A stretch of 64,000 nt of DNA from assembly GCF_932276165.1 (NCBI RefSeq), contig NC_063998.1, positions 3,608,501 through 3,672,500 on the forward strand. Reading direction: 5' to 3'. Origin of the DNA: Plutella xylostella (taxonomy: Eukaryota > Arthropoda > Insecta > Lepidoptera > Plutellidae). Positions 36,101 to 48,100 of this stretch are shown here, piece by piece. The position numbers and the translations under genes were made by a program. Position 1 is the first letter of the stretch. Each line of letters opens with the position of its first letter. The notes under the pieces were generated by a model. It saw nothing but the letters and a program-made list of their open reading frames with translations, was not told the DNA's origin and did no database searches.

Positions 36101-39100
36101 GCACCACTGTCGTTTAACATAACATTTCAGATCTCCTCATCCATGTCATTCCTGCTCTACTTCCTGGCGAAGCACCAGAGCTGTCAGAAGCGACTTTACA
36201 GCGAGCTGGAGGGGTTATACCCGGGCTTCAACGTCACTGATATCAAGAACTTGAAGAATGAGAGCCCTTATTTGCAAGCATGCATTAAGGAAACTTTGAG
36301 GTAGGTGTGGTGTGGACGAGTTTTATGGTAATATTTTTATTCGAATTAGGCATTTTGTATATTTACTTATCTACTACCTTATCATATGTCGCATGCGATT
36401 TCACCCAACATTTGACTTATCTACGACTAAAATATCCCTTTCAGGCTGGTTCCTCCAATTCCACTGATAACAAGGATCCTGCACAAGAATATTACATTGG
36501 ATAAATACAAGTAAGTTATAATTATTTCTACAAGATAATGCCGTTTATGCCTTATGCTATTCAAAGAAACAATACTCTGTCAATTTGTCAACTTCGCAGC
36601 CCTAAATATGTTCAACTTTGGGTCTGTGGTACGATGACTAACTATATTTAAACAAGTCACCACATATCCCTGCTATACATATTGATAACCCTTACATTTA
36701 TCCTCAGAATTCCAAGAGGCACAACCATAGTAATGTCAACCATGGATGCGGCCCAAAAAGAGTCTAATTTCGAGGATGCTGCCAAGTTTATGCCGGAGCG
36801 CTGGCTGGCTCCCGAAGCTAAGGACTACCATCCATTTGCATCCATACCGTTTGGCTATGGAACTAGAAAGTGCTTGGGACAGAATATTGCAGAGACTATG
36901 CTGTCACTGTTAACTGTAAAGGTGAGATAAGATTGCAATATTCCTTATATTCTCATTTACAGAGCCGAGTTAGCTGCGCAAATTTCCTTCACAAAGCAGA
37001 TGTTTGTATTTACAGGTTTGGATATGGTATACTGTAATGAGTCATTACAGTATACCATATCTATAAATTACTCTATGATCAAGTTCATACTCATTACTAA
37101 TGTGTTGTATCAACTACATTCACACTTTCCCATGAAGTAACCATTTTAACAATGATATCGATTCTGAAGGCAAAAATTCTAAAGGACAAAGGCAGGGTTC
37201 TAAGGACGTTTTGTACCACTATGGAAATGACGGGTTCCGTAATGAAAGTACCATGATTAGAGAGACACTGTACAGGTACACAAGTCAATTAATTACTAGA
37301 TTTTTAGAAGCTGGGAGAAAAGAGAAAAACGGAAAAAAAGAATCTTTAAAATGTAGTCGCAATGGAACGTAAACATTCATACAGGAAGAATGGAACGTCA
37401 AGTGAAGTAATGTTTATGCCAAGTACTCTGTGATTTACGTCATAAATGTCTAGGTTGGATCTCAGTATAATGATAAAAATTGACAAACCAGAGTAGAAAA
37501 ATTGAAATGATAAAAAAATGTGTCATGTCAACAACTAAACGTCAACACTTGAACAACACAAGACGAACAACGTGAATAATAATTTGATAATAATATTATT
37601 ATGTTAGGTATATCAAGTTATATGTTTACGTTTAAATAAATACGGGACGTGCAACGTACTTAATAAATATAATGATTTTATTAATATTATCGACTAGATC
37701 AGGCTACTACTTTCATCATGGAATAATGTTATACTTATCCAACTTCTGAAGTTTTAAATTGCCATTCCGCAACAGGGATCTGCTATGCCATTTCGAAATG
37801 CTATATGTAAAGGTTCTACTATATGGGTATGCATTTGGCGAGTGATGTAATGAAATAAAATATACTGTTTAAAAGATCATTGTTTTATTTACATAACATA
37901 ATTTGCCTGGAATCAACTTTAGGAATTTTATGTTCCTATTACCTACTCTATTCTATTCTCTGTTGGGGTGTAAGTACCTGCACCTGGCTCTCTAGATGTG
38001 CTAAATCTAGATAGGTATGCAGGTTTCCTTCACTGTAAGTGTGATGGTATACATTTTAATTTAATTCAAAGAACACATTGGCACATGTCAGCGCCGGGAT
38101 TCGAACTGCAGAACGCAGTTGCTCTTCTCATATTTGACTTAGGTATTTATCATCCTATGGTTCATAGAAAATATTGTCAGGATTTTGCGTGTTCTTGTTC
38201 TGCTGCTTCTGCAGGTTCCTGATGAAGAAGTGGGACGGGAGCCTGCCGGGGAGGTGGAACAGGAACCGGGTCTGGTTCTCCCCTTTGTCACATTTGTTCT
38301 ATATCTTCAGCAGTTTCAGCGGTATTCAAAATATTAAATAATTAGGTTAGGTAATGGAAAATGAAATAACAACTACTATGACAAGATTGACAAGCAAGAT
38401 TCAGTGTTATTAGATTAAAATATTCAAAAAATATCGATTATAGTGAATCGAATAAAGAGAAAAAGAAAATGGTTTACTATGGATAAAAGTCTTCAAGACT
38501 TAAATATAATGATATTTTATAAACCAAATGTACTAGTTTTGGCACAAATAGTACCAGAACATGTAATTTATTGATAAATAAAATATCTTTTGTATTTAAG
38601 AATGTATCGATATTTCTAATTGATTACTTTTTTGCTCGGATTTGCTGGTAATATTCCGAGGTCTGGCACCACTGTTGTTACGTTCCGTTCTCTATATGTT
38701 TGTTTTTACGTTCCATTATCCTTAGATTTAAATATTCTTCATTTATAATTTTTTCTTTTCCCCCGACTTCTAAAAATATTGTAATTACTGAAAATACCTT
38801 ATCTACACTGTATTAATAAATGGTGAAAACATGGTTCTGAAACGCTCCAAAAAAAAGGCGGTACGCCCACTGCCGTTCTCCTTTAGTGCTGTCAAAAACT
38901 TAATTTCTTTGTTTAAAATTCGACTCTATGATTGTTTCCGTAAATGTCATTTTATGGTAGCAAATTTTTTAGTTTGACAGCGTTAAAATTAGAATTTCTG
39001 CCTTCAGAATCGACATCAATGTTTATTAATTTTTTACAGATACTGCAAAAGTTCAAACTTGAATATCACTACGGAGATATACACCCAACAAGAAATTTCA

Positions 39101-39150
39101 TCACACGACCTAACAAGTCTTTGAAAATAAGATTTATTGATAGAATTTAA
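33135..39150 (+). CDS. Mitochondrial-clan cytochrome P450
   Basis: Ten exons: 33135-33483, 33781-34018, 34393-34586, 34850-35051, 35487-35536, 35646-35749, 36131-36300, 36445-36510, 36708-36921 and 39040-39150, giving 565 aa with all phases matching. The N-terminus is basic and hydroxylated, without a membrane anchor, and looks like a mitochondrial presequence; PFDEVPGPKSL follows. Motifs: I-helix LLLGVNTISSS (Asn378 where Asp or Glu is usual, Thr379 kept), ExxR at Glu433-Arg436, FMPERW at 485-490, and heme loop FGYGTRKCLG with Cys513. Insect mitochondrial P450s include the ecdysone-pathway enzymes CYP302A1, CYP314A1 and CYP315A1 as well as CYP49, CYP301, CYP333 and CYP339. I cannot assign the family by eye; the non-canonical I-helix favours an endogenous-substrate enzyme. 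Intron 9 (2.1 kb) contains a SINE and a palindrome. Confidence 0.9.
35803..35890 (+). mobile_element. Degenerate tRNA-like SINE head in P450 intron 6
   Basis: GGCGACCGGATGGCGCAGTG resembles the 5' head of SINE family 1, and AAGGTCGAGATTTCGATTTC a decayed B-box. The body after about 35890 is not recognisable. Confidence 0.5.
35941..36071. mobile_element. MITE family D, copy 2 (P450 intron 6)
   Basis: 131 bp. The left end CATAAAGTCTGTTTATCTCA and right end GATAAAAAAACTGACTTTATG pair. The interior shares GAACCGTTCAGAATCTGTCA with the copy at 15389-15573. It ends 59 bp before P450 exon 7. Confidence 0.65.
37021..37061. repeat. Perfect 20-bp arm palindrome
   Basis: GATATGGTATACTGTAATGA, a single G, then its exact reverse complement. 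It lies in P450 intron 9, 99 bp after the exon 9 donor. As RNA it would make a stem with almost no loop. It may be an excision product or replication-slippage relic. Confidence 0.85.
37948..38115 (-). mobile_element. SINE family 2, internally deleted copy
   Basis: On the minus strand this matches the element at 20041-20370. The terminal GAATAG repeats and GTGCAGGTACTTACACC are at the left, AACCTGCATA/CTAGATTTAGCACA in the middle, and a head with CGAATCCCGGCGCTGAC at the right. The centre of the body is missing. It lies in P450 intron 9. Confidence 0.7.
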
Positions 39151-39728
39151 TTTAGTAATAACTGTTGTGAAATGTTATTTTAAAGAAAAATGTTCTAATG
39201 GGCATTCATACAATTTATTAAGGCTAATATAACTTGTATGACTTAATTTTATTAAATAAAGTTTGAAAAATATAAAACTTATATTTTTGTTTAGGAAGTA
39301 ACTTGAATTGAAAGTAGCATACATGACAGTAACAGGACTCTATGGGCGTTACCACAAAAACTTAGACAGTATTTAACAGATGTTTAGCGCTGTCAAACGC
39401 CTGCGAAATCTGTTAAATTTCGTTTTAACACCTGTAAAACGGTGTTTAAAGTTTTTTGTGGTAGCACAGTATATGTACTTTAAACAGGAAATCTATAAAA
39501 TAGGCCAAGCTATACTCTCAGACAAAGTCTTATGTATTATTGTTAATAAAATACATACATATTTAGTATTCAGTTTGAAAATTCTCTATTATCCTTCATT
39601 TATCTAAAATTAATCTAAATTGATACTATAATCTATCTTAGATTTCTTTACACATCCCTAAATTTAAATATAATATTCACTAAAACTAATAAAATATGGT
39701 AAGATTAAACAAACTTTACAGTTAAACA
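39151..39728. terminator. Convergent 3' ends of the P450 and LIN52 genes
   Basis: 578 bp between the stop codons of two convergent genes. AATAAA at 39255-39260, about 105 nt past the P450 stop, is a good poly(A) signal candidate. No equally clear signal for LIN52 was seen. The ORF at 39380-39607 has no recognisable domain. Confidence 0.5.
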
Positions 39729-40999
39729 TTACCGCTGACGTCTTGAGAATATATTGAGATACTTTCCCCTGGTCATTTCTTTGGCTTCTTCGAGTCCTAG
39801 CTGATAGGCAAGGTCGTGTAGCTTCTTCACTTCCATGATGAGACCACTTGTAGTCAGGGAGCCCAATTCTGGAAACAACAGTACCAATGGTTTAAAGTAA
39901 CAGCCATTATTACCAACTACATTTTATTTGTGCGGATCAAACTCTGGCCTAGACTAGCAATGGACATAAAATTCAGGCAGATGGTAGTAGTTATTTTGGA
40001 AGATGCCTCCATCCAGGAGTGATTTAGATAGTTAGTATTACTGTATATTTTGGATTCAGTCATGATATTTTGTATGATTCTCTCCCATGTGCAGAAGGTG
40101 CCTTAGTGTTGGTTGCTTTGAAGAAAACATAAACAATCCAGTCGTGGGAGGAGAGTGGTGTAGTTTTGGTGTTTCTTGGGATTATTGGCTGTTGATGATG
40201 ACATTTTCTCATCTTCAACTTGTACTGTTAACCTCATTGACTGGTACATTTGAATTATTCATTAGCCTTTCATCAGAGATGTAAACAATGTCATTGATTA
40301 CACAACACGTCTATTTACATTATTTGTAGGTAAAGATAGGTAAGAAGCAGCAGAACTCACGTTGCATGAAGCTGATGTCTTCGGTGGTGAGCGCCTTGTC
40401 CCAGGGCGCGTCCTGCGGGGGCTGCGCGGGTGCGAACTCTGACACGCCGGGAACTGCGAACGAATCGGGAGACACACGTGACGCTTCCTCTGCTTGCGGA
40501 AATTCACCATTCTCATCACCCATTTTAGCAACAATTTAAAAAAACAAGACGGTTTATTAACCGATATTTTGGTTCAACTCGCAAACTGTACAGAATAAGC
40601 AGAATTGACAACTTGAGGAAATAACAAGGAATCCCGCGCTTTTTGAAAATTTTAAAGCCGAAATATTTTAGCACTGAAGATTATTAATGCGATCCACTAG
40701 TGTGTTGGGACTTACTTTGTTCAGGCCAGAGTTCCGGGGAAGTGCGATCTAATTTCTCGAGGCTGAGAAGACTTTCTTCCAAGGATGGGAGAGGAATATC
40801 ATCCGAAGTGGATTGTCCTGCATAAACAACACGGCACAGTTAGATATATTACTTACTGACGCAACCAAGACTGAATATTTTAAACACATAATTACATAAA
40901 CGATTAGCATTATGCAATCATAGTACAAATAATGCGAAACAACAAGGAAAACAAACAAAATTTACCTTCTTGGGCCATTGTATTTTGTTTCGCGGCCAT
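39729..40999 (-). CDS. lin-52: LIN52, DREAM/MuvB core subunit
   Basis: Four coding exons on the minus strand: 40999-40966, 40817-40716, 40453-40361 and 39868-39729, giving 122 aa with phases agreeing. Two conserved blocks identify the family: ESLLSLEKLDRTSPELWPEQ followed by IPGVSEFA (about 26-52), and LGSLTTSGLIMEV, LHDLAYQLGLEEAKEMTRGKYLNI (about 76-116). LIN52 bridges MuvB to the pocket protein p130/Rbf and B-Myb in the nucleus, repressing cell-cycle genes. In mammals the Ser of the DRxSP motif is the DYRK1A site that triggers DREAM assembly; Ser38 occupies it here, which suggests the same control. The length matches human LIN52. The acceptor TTCGCAG at exon 3 is set by phase and by continuity of WPEQ-IPGV. 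Divergent from RpS19. Confidence 0.93.
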
Positions 41000-41531
41000 T
41001 TTCCAATTTTTGACAGTGACGTGTAGGAACCACAGACAAATGTATAGTTTTTTTTAAATAGCTAATGTTGCCAACAATAAGTTGTTGGTCAAAATTTCTA
41101 CCATATTTTTTTAATAGATCCGTAATAAATATGTCATAGAATCAGCTCGCTTCTCCTATGACATAATTGTTTACCGGGTACCTTTCAAAAACCTCATATT
41201 CTATTCTAGCCTTTCGCACAAAATCCTTGGTCGGATTTCACCAAGTCATGATAATCCTCAGAATAATAAAGGTGTCGGTCTTTAATGTACTTGTGCAAAG
41301 AACGAATAACCAAGATAACACAAACGAGAAACAGTAGTGTATGCAAGTATGATATACACAATGATATACAGCATGTACATTGCACAATGCGCAATGAACG
41401 ATCTCTCACAAGAGTCACAAGTGTCATCACAGAATAGATTTTCATATAGCGCCCACTTAGAACAAGTACTATTATTAAAAAAAAATAGTAGAAATTTTAG
41501 CATATTTTGTGGTAACACCAGTTTATTTTCC
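41000..41531. promoter_or_regulatory. Shared divergent promoter region, LIN52 / RpS19
   Basis: About 0.5 kb between the LIN52 start codon and the RpS19 TOP-like leader. The overlapping ORFs here (41206-41608 region) are on both strands and look random. No clear core-promoter pair was recognised. Confidence 0.4.
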
Positions 41532-41567
41532 TCTCGTTCTTTCTTCCGGTTGCGAACCCACGGCAAG
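41532..41567 (+). promoter_or_regulatory. RpS19 non-coding first exon with 5' TOP-like tract
   Basis: A long pyrimidine-rich run, CCTCTCGTTCTTTCTTCC, begins at about 41529 and is followed by GGTTGCGAACCCACGGCAAG and the donor GTGTGT at 41568. Ribosomal protein mRNAs of animals start with such a 5' terminal oligopyrimidine tract, which puts their translation under TOR/LARP1 control. The exact start base within the tract is not fixed. Confidence 0.65.
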
Positions 41568-42258
41568 GTGTGTAAATCCACATGGTTTATTGAAATAATT
41601 ATCCCCAAAGGAGTTAAAACTCGTGAAACTGTTTATTTGTGTTATTTTAAGGTATAAATTATAATAGTGCAACTGTGAAATCATCACCAGAAAACACATT
41701 GTTCAATATGGTGTCCCATCCAGGATCATTATAAAAATGACATGTTACTGTGATATTCCGATATTTAATAGCTTTACGCTGAATGTTTACATAGTTTACG
41801 GCGATCAACATTAATTCCCTGATGTTTACGCATAAGTTAACTCTAAATGTTCATAAATTTAACTTTACCAAACATAACCTAAAATACTTTTGGCGTTTGG
41901 CAGTGCTGGCAAATGGGACCAGAACAAACATGGGGCTCATCATTTTCCTGAATAAGGAACCCACTTAAGGGTTTCAAAACACAGAGCCTATTCCTATTAT
42001 TTATCATAAACCTCCTTAAAAGTGTTGGAGGTGGCAATCAAATATTTTTTGAATGGAACATGGACTACCTCTAGTTTTATTTGCTGGAGGACCACTATAT
42101 CCAGCAGCGGAATTTAGCGAGCGAGATGAATAATAATAATCCCACAATATAGGTACTCTACAGGAGCCAATGAGCAATTCTGTTTTATTCCTGCCTAGTT
42201 TATGTTCCATGAATAAATTAATCAATTAATTTAATCATCTTTGTATGTATTTTTTCAG

Positions 42259-43473
42259 ATGCGTTCCGTTACGCTCAAGGATGTCGAACAAGACAAGGTC
42301 GTCAAGACCGTCGCTGCTCACTTGAAAAAGTAAGTTACGGAAGAATTCAATATTCCCATAAAAATTGTCACCAATGGTTTCATTGAAATCTAATTGGATA
42401 CTGTTATATTCATGTGGTATTGAAAGACTGGCTTATGATTTAATTCACTTTTATTATCTTCCACATTCATCATCGGTCCATAATTAAAGTGTACAAAGTT
42501 ACAATCATCAGCAGCTATCAATTCTGCAATAATCTGATATCAAATTGAACATCTCTCCTATTCTGATTAATTATTATAATGAATCTAGAAAACAAAAACT
42601 TAACAATTTCATTATCAACTTTTCAGGACCGGCAAGGTCAAGGTCCCTGAACACATGGACCTGGTGAAGACTGCCCGCTTCAAGGAGCTGGCTCCCTACG
42701 ACCCCGACTGGTTCTACGTGCGATGCGCCGCCATCCTGCGACACATCTACATCCGCTCCCCGGTCGGAGTCAAGACTGTCACCAAGATCTTCGGTGGCCG
42801 CAAGCGCAACGGTGTCACTCCCTCTCACTTCTGCAGGTAAATATCATATACTTTTAATTTTGAAAAGTTGCAGTAATACTTGCTTTCCTGCTCAAGAATA
42901 CTCATATACAATGATAAGAGTTCAAGATTGATGTTGAGCATACAGTTTTCCTGGGTCTTGAATAACTTGGGAGAGGCCATGTCCAGCATTGGATTATTGG
43001 CTGATGTCAATGGACAACTTATCATAAATATTATTAAAATCTTGTTACTTATATTTCTGTGCAGTATCATTATTTAATCTTCATATCTACTGGATATACT
43101 TATTATTGAATGTAATCAGATTTCAATGAAGAAAAGTATAAGAGATAATTTACTAATTAAAATATAAGTTTGATTCAGTTTTCCAATCTATGGGGCATTT
43201 TCTACCCCAACAGCAACATTTAGTCTGGTCATTGACTTGATGATTAAAACTACAAGAGCAAATTTACTCATGATCCATATCCCTCATTCCAGGTCGTCAG
43301 GCAGCGTGGCCCGCAAGGCTCTGCAGGCTCTGGAGGCCCTGAAGATGGTAGAGAAGGTGCAGGACGGAGGCCGCATCCTCACCGTGCAGGGCCGCCGTGA
43401 CCTCGACAGAATCGCCGCGCAGGTGCGCCTAAAGGCCAAGCAACAGGCCAAGCAGCAAGTGATTGTTCTGTAA
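42259..43473 (+). CDS. RpS19: 40S ribosomal protein S19
   Basis: Three coding exons, 42259-42329, 42627-42836 and 43293-43473, give 153 aa; a non-coding leader exon precedes at about 41532-41567. The start ATG is the first three bases after the acceptor TTTTTCAG. The protein starts MRSVTLKDVEQDKVVKTVAAHLKK. It continues through the S19e core PDWFYVRCAAILRHIYIR, GVKTVTKIFGGRKRNGVTPS and ARKALQALEALKMVE to a basic tail rich in Lys and Gln. It is an eS19 component of the 40S head needed for 18S rRNA maturation. Codon use is GC-rich at third positions compared with the flanks, as expected for a highly expressed gene. Length is typical for the family (about 145-156 aa). Nothing is missing. Confidence 0.98.
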
Positions 43474-43486
43474 ATTATGTCTAAGG

Positions 43487-43492
43487 AATAAA
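43487..43492 (+). terminator. RpS19 poly(A) signal
   Basis: AATAAA 14 nt after the RpS19 stop codon, followed by an A-run. A very short 3' UTR is usual for ribosomal protein mRNAs. Confidence 0.75.
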
Positions 43493-45114
43493 AAAAATTG
43501 CATAAAATTTGTTTTGTTTTAGTGCTCCTTTTTAATTCTAGGGTATAAGTAGCAGTTAGGTTTTGCCTGACTGATATTACAAAGAGTACCCAATGGGTCA
43601 CATTTAACATTGAGGCAGCAGTTGGAGGAAGAATGAGGATATAAATAGTTTGCCGATGATGATATAGGTAGTGCTACAGCACACAGCACCCTGTCCTAGG
43701 CATTACGTTCCACGTCCATCCAACCACTACATGACTATAGTGAGGTCAGAGGCTCATTTTCATTCCATTCATTCATTCGATTGTTGACAAATTTTTACTG
43801 CCCGCCCTCAACATCGTATAGGTACCTAATATATAGATAGACTAGTACTACAGTACCTACGTAACCTATCTAAGGTAAAAGCACGTAGGTAGACAGATAG
43901 ATTTAGATTTTAGCTGAGGTTTGGCCAAGGATAACCAACATAAGTAGGTACTTCTCTTCAATCAAACAGTGTAAAGAAACGGAATAAAGTTGCGTTTGTT
44001 GTTGGTAAGGTCAGCCTTGGCAAGACTTTTAGCCTTTTCGATTAGCGGTCACCGACACGCAAAAGTGTATGGCTCACTTTTCCACTTACCGGCATCGTCG
44101 CCGGTTTCGTACATAAATAATATTTATCTAGTACACTCTTTAAACACAGTAGCCGGTGTTGAGCCATGCACCACTGTAGGCCATGATCACTTGGTGTTCA
44201 CGCAATGGCGCATGCCTCATTGCTGCCTGGCAAACCACTGCGTGAAAACCACAGGCCAAGCTACGCCAACGCCACAATAAAATTCCTCTCAAGTATGCCT
44301 GAAATTAATAGCTGTCAAAATAAGCGAGATACAGTGGAAGTTGGCTGGTCATGTCTGCCGAAGAACCGATAACCGCTTGGGGTAGACGAGTTCTCGATTG
44401 GAGACCACGAACAGGCAAACGTAGCGTAGGACGCCCTCCTGCCCGCTGGAACCGACGACCTTAGGTGGGTTGCCGGTAGTCACTGGATGAGGAAGGCCGA
44501 GGACCGAGTGTTGTGGCGTTCTAGAGGCCTCTATGTCCAGCAGTGGATGATAATTGGCTGATGATGATGATGATCTAAAAACCTGGAACATCTCGATTGC
44601 GTGGCCTCCCCCTGTACTGTACGCAGTGATGGCGAGCAGTGGCCACTGTAAACTAGGACCTCATTTTATCACCGAATGTGTGAAAGCCATAATACCTCAG
44701 CCGGTGCTGGCTGACCGGTACCCGGGACGAAATAATCTGAGTCTGACAAAATAAGTGAACCCATGATTCCAATAGCTTCCTTTTGTATTTTCTACTCTTT
44801 TTTGCCAGGCTGTATGCCGCTGTACTTGCCACTCGCCAATGCTGATTTAATGTTTCATAAAGAATAGGCCTGCCGGAAGTAGTTAAATTATGGCAACATC
44901 GTACATAGTATTTTAAATATATGGCAGCATTCAGTTATCTGTCAATGTCAAAACTGTCAGTTGTTTTAATATTAATTTTGCATCGCAGTTTTGCGGCTAA
45001 CTTCATTGATATTACACAGCAAAACAGCAGACTGCTGCAGTGTTTGTTGTATTTTGATTTTCGTCCAGCGAATTGATTTCGCAATCAATGAATTGAATAG
45101 GCAGTGATAACAAA
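43493..45114. other. Intergenic between RpS19 and SORL1
   Basis: No host gene recognised apart from the LINE tail at about 44310-44580. The sequence just before 45115 should hold the SORL1 promoter and 5' UTR. The ORF at 43990-44280 has no known domain. Confidence 0.4.
44310..44580 (+). mobile_element. LINE 3' end, ORF2 C-terminal tail
   Basis: Plus-strand fragments read QWKLAGHVCRRTDNR, then GRPPARW, then WMRKAEDRVLWRS and VQQWMIIG, with frameshifts between. A GATGATGATGAT tail follows. This GRPxxRW / AxDRxxWR pattern is the C-terminal tail of RTE-like and related LINEs. Short relatives occur at 19585-19650, 20780-20870 and, inverted, 62430-62520. Confidence 0.7.
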
Positions 45115-48100
45115 ATGTGGTTGGCGTTTAGACGTCTTTTCGGTGTGATAGGATTTCTGTGTTTATTTTCGTGCACGACCGGCTTACGGCAATACGGTGA
45201 TCATGAGAAGACTCTATACGTGGCAAAGGATCCCCAGGACTCTGATAGACTGACCATCATCAACCGCCACCCCAGTAATGAGCAGGGCTCCGAGTCCGTG
45301 AGGGCCAAGCGGGATGCCGAGGCGGCTCCGGCTCTTCACAAAAACATTAGTACATGGGTAATGTTTTATTTCCTTATTATTTTCAATTAAATTTCTCCCC
45401 CTTTGTAACTCGATTGATATTGTGGTGTGCCCGTATGTCGTGATTTCCACTTCTCGTAAATATCACAACGAAGTATTTTTATTGAAGGTTTTTGTGAATT
45501 GTGACTGAGCATTTTCGTTTTCTTCTATCGTCATTAATCGTCGTAGGAAAGCAACCTTGGCGCGTTATCGTGTTTATTTAAAGAAGTACCTACCTAGCTA
45601 CCTGCAATGTTTTCTATTTTGTAAAACGTAATGTAAAGAAATATACCTATCTACTCAATTAATTATATATATTTTTTACCAACAAAATATTATACTTTTA
45701 TCTCATTATTTGCATTTATCTACGTAATTTAATTGAATTCAACTCACCTACGATATCCTTTTTAATTTGGTATATGTATTTGACTGATAAAATTAGATAA
45801 GAGTGTGTTTATTTGTTATCAGGTGTTTATTATGATTATGAATCCATGCCTCAGTCAGATATTTAGTATACAAATGCTACCAAGTATAGATCTATCTAGT
45901 AACTATAAATGCCAGGCCCTGTTTCCATACAAAAAAACAGTGCATAACATAGTACTTAATCAATCTTACAGTAAATATTTTTTTAATTCACATTTGTTTA
46001 CCAATATTCAACTTAAGCCTAATCCAGAACATTCTTACAGACAACTCATCTAAATGACAGTCACCAGCAACTGATGGTCCACTGGGTGGGCGAAGGGTCC
46101 AAGGTGATCATCTGCCTGGCTCGGGATTCCAGTCCACGGAACAAGGGGTTCATATCCTCATCCACCCTGTTCATATCCTATAACTATGGACGGAACTTCA
46201 CCAACAAGACGGACCACTTTAAGTTGGATGATACACCGGACAGTGATTATGCTCAACTGGATAAGTTCTTCAACCATCCCAAGTACCCTGAATTTGTGAG
46301 TATGATTATGATGATTTTATAAATGTTATTCTACCCTTAATTTGAAAAACAAGCTACTGAATTAGTTTATTTCATGAAAATCATGTAGAGAACAGTTTAA
46401 TAAAAAATGGTTGATTCTAGATATTTACAAACACAAAGGTTTTTGCACTATATCAAAGGTATAATGATAGGAGAAATAAAAGTTTGTTCACTGGCCAATG
46501 AGAGACGAAGCAGACACAAATAAACTATGATATAAATCTCAAACAGAAGCTCTTTGTTTGGTTTATTTGTGATAATGATAACAGTTTTTGCTGAAGGCAA
46601 ATCAATCTTATCTTCATGTCACTTTTTGTGCATAGAGTCATTGCCCTTGTTTTCGTCTCACGTATGATTATTGTAGCCACTATGACTCACTTTACACCTA
46701 GTTAATGCTAATATACTATTCTCTAGCCTCATGAGAAAGTGAAAGGCAATGGCCAAAATTATTTTTTGCTATTTGTTTCAAAACTGTATGTTACAGGTTC
46801 TTAGCAACACGTAATATCTGAAAAAGAAATCTACAAAATGTATTTTTTTCCCTAGGTATACATAAATACTATACATCTTACAAACATGTTTTAAGTACCT
46901 ACTGAAGTGTCAAATAAAGCCTTGAAATAAATTGCACTCACCTGTAGAAAAGCAATTAACTTATACCTACATATTCAAGTACACGTATTTATCCTTTATC
47001 GTACAGTCACATATAAACACTATTATTAATATCCTATTACTCTTGCAGTGTGTATTCGTGGACTCCACAAACAAGAAGATCTACTACACGGACGACAACG
47101 GCCACACCATCCACCGGTCCGACCTGAGCTTCCACCCGAGCGAGCTGTCGTTTGACGAGGAGTTCCCCGACAGATTCGTGGTGCTGGATAAAGTCGACAC
47201 TAATAGGAAGGTGAGATATTAGCGCCAGAAATATAGTATCATAAATCATACAAGAATTAACTGTAGTACCGAAATATGATCATAGAAAAATTCCGCCTGG
47301 TCCGATCCGTAGAACAAAGATCGTGCTATAGATCGAAAATGGGAAATGTATGTACATTTTTAAAACGCAAGTAGGTAAGAGAAAAGTAGGCTAATGATTT
47401 GGGAAATCAATTTCATAATCACGCGACAACCACATCAATTAACAACAACACAAACATTATCAATCAAAACACTTAATCCAATTCAATTAATCTTTCATTG
47501 TTCCCATTTTAGCTGTACCTCACCGTGGACGGCGGGAAAACGTTCAAACTGATCCAGAGTTTCGTGAAGACGTTCTTCTGGTCTTCTGGGCCGGGTTTCC
47601 CGAAGACGTTTTACCTGGAGCGCTGGAAGCCAGACCGCACTAGCACCGTGTTCAGTACTACCGACCCCGGCAACCCTGTGATCAAGGTGCTGTTTGAAGA
47701 TGCCAAGGACTTCCAGATCAAAGAGGACTTTATGTTCGTCACCAAGCAGTCTAAGGAGGTGAGTTTTAGTTTTAGGTTAAGTGGAGTTGTCTGAATGAGT
47801 GGGTGCTTTTTATGTTGTGTAAAGGTAAGTGCGTAATAATGTGTAGATGATGATGAATGGTTGGTAGCTAGGTACACAAGGGCTATACAACTTCTGCAAC
47901 TCGGTACCTTTGATTATCGGCCAGGTACTTCTTATCTAAATTGCGATAATGTGCAAAATTTTGTGAGTAAATATGTAAGCGAATAAGTAATCAATCATCA
48001 CATTATGGTTTCTGTTTATTTGCGAACAAGATAATAATATGAAAGTCACCTTTGTTGTTGTTGTATTTTGGACAAAGAAAGTGTTTGACGCCAACTTTGT

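Noticed and set aside
38216..38335. Extra P450 exon (RFLMKKWDGSLPGRW) in intron 9
   Set aside because: Exon 9 joins exon 10 in phase and gives a normal heme-to-C-terminus length. This stretch has no P450 similarity and follows a SINE.
40320..40523. Minus-strand ORF starting MGDENGEFPQAEE as the start of the lin-52 protein or an extra exon
   Set aside because: Its second half is true exon 3, but phase and the conserved WPEQ-IPGV junction place the acceptor at TTCGCAG (exon from 40453). The first 23 residues are intron.
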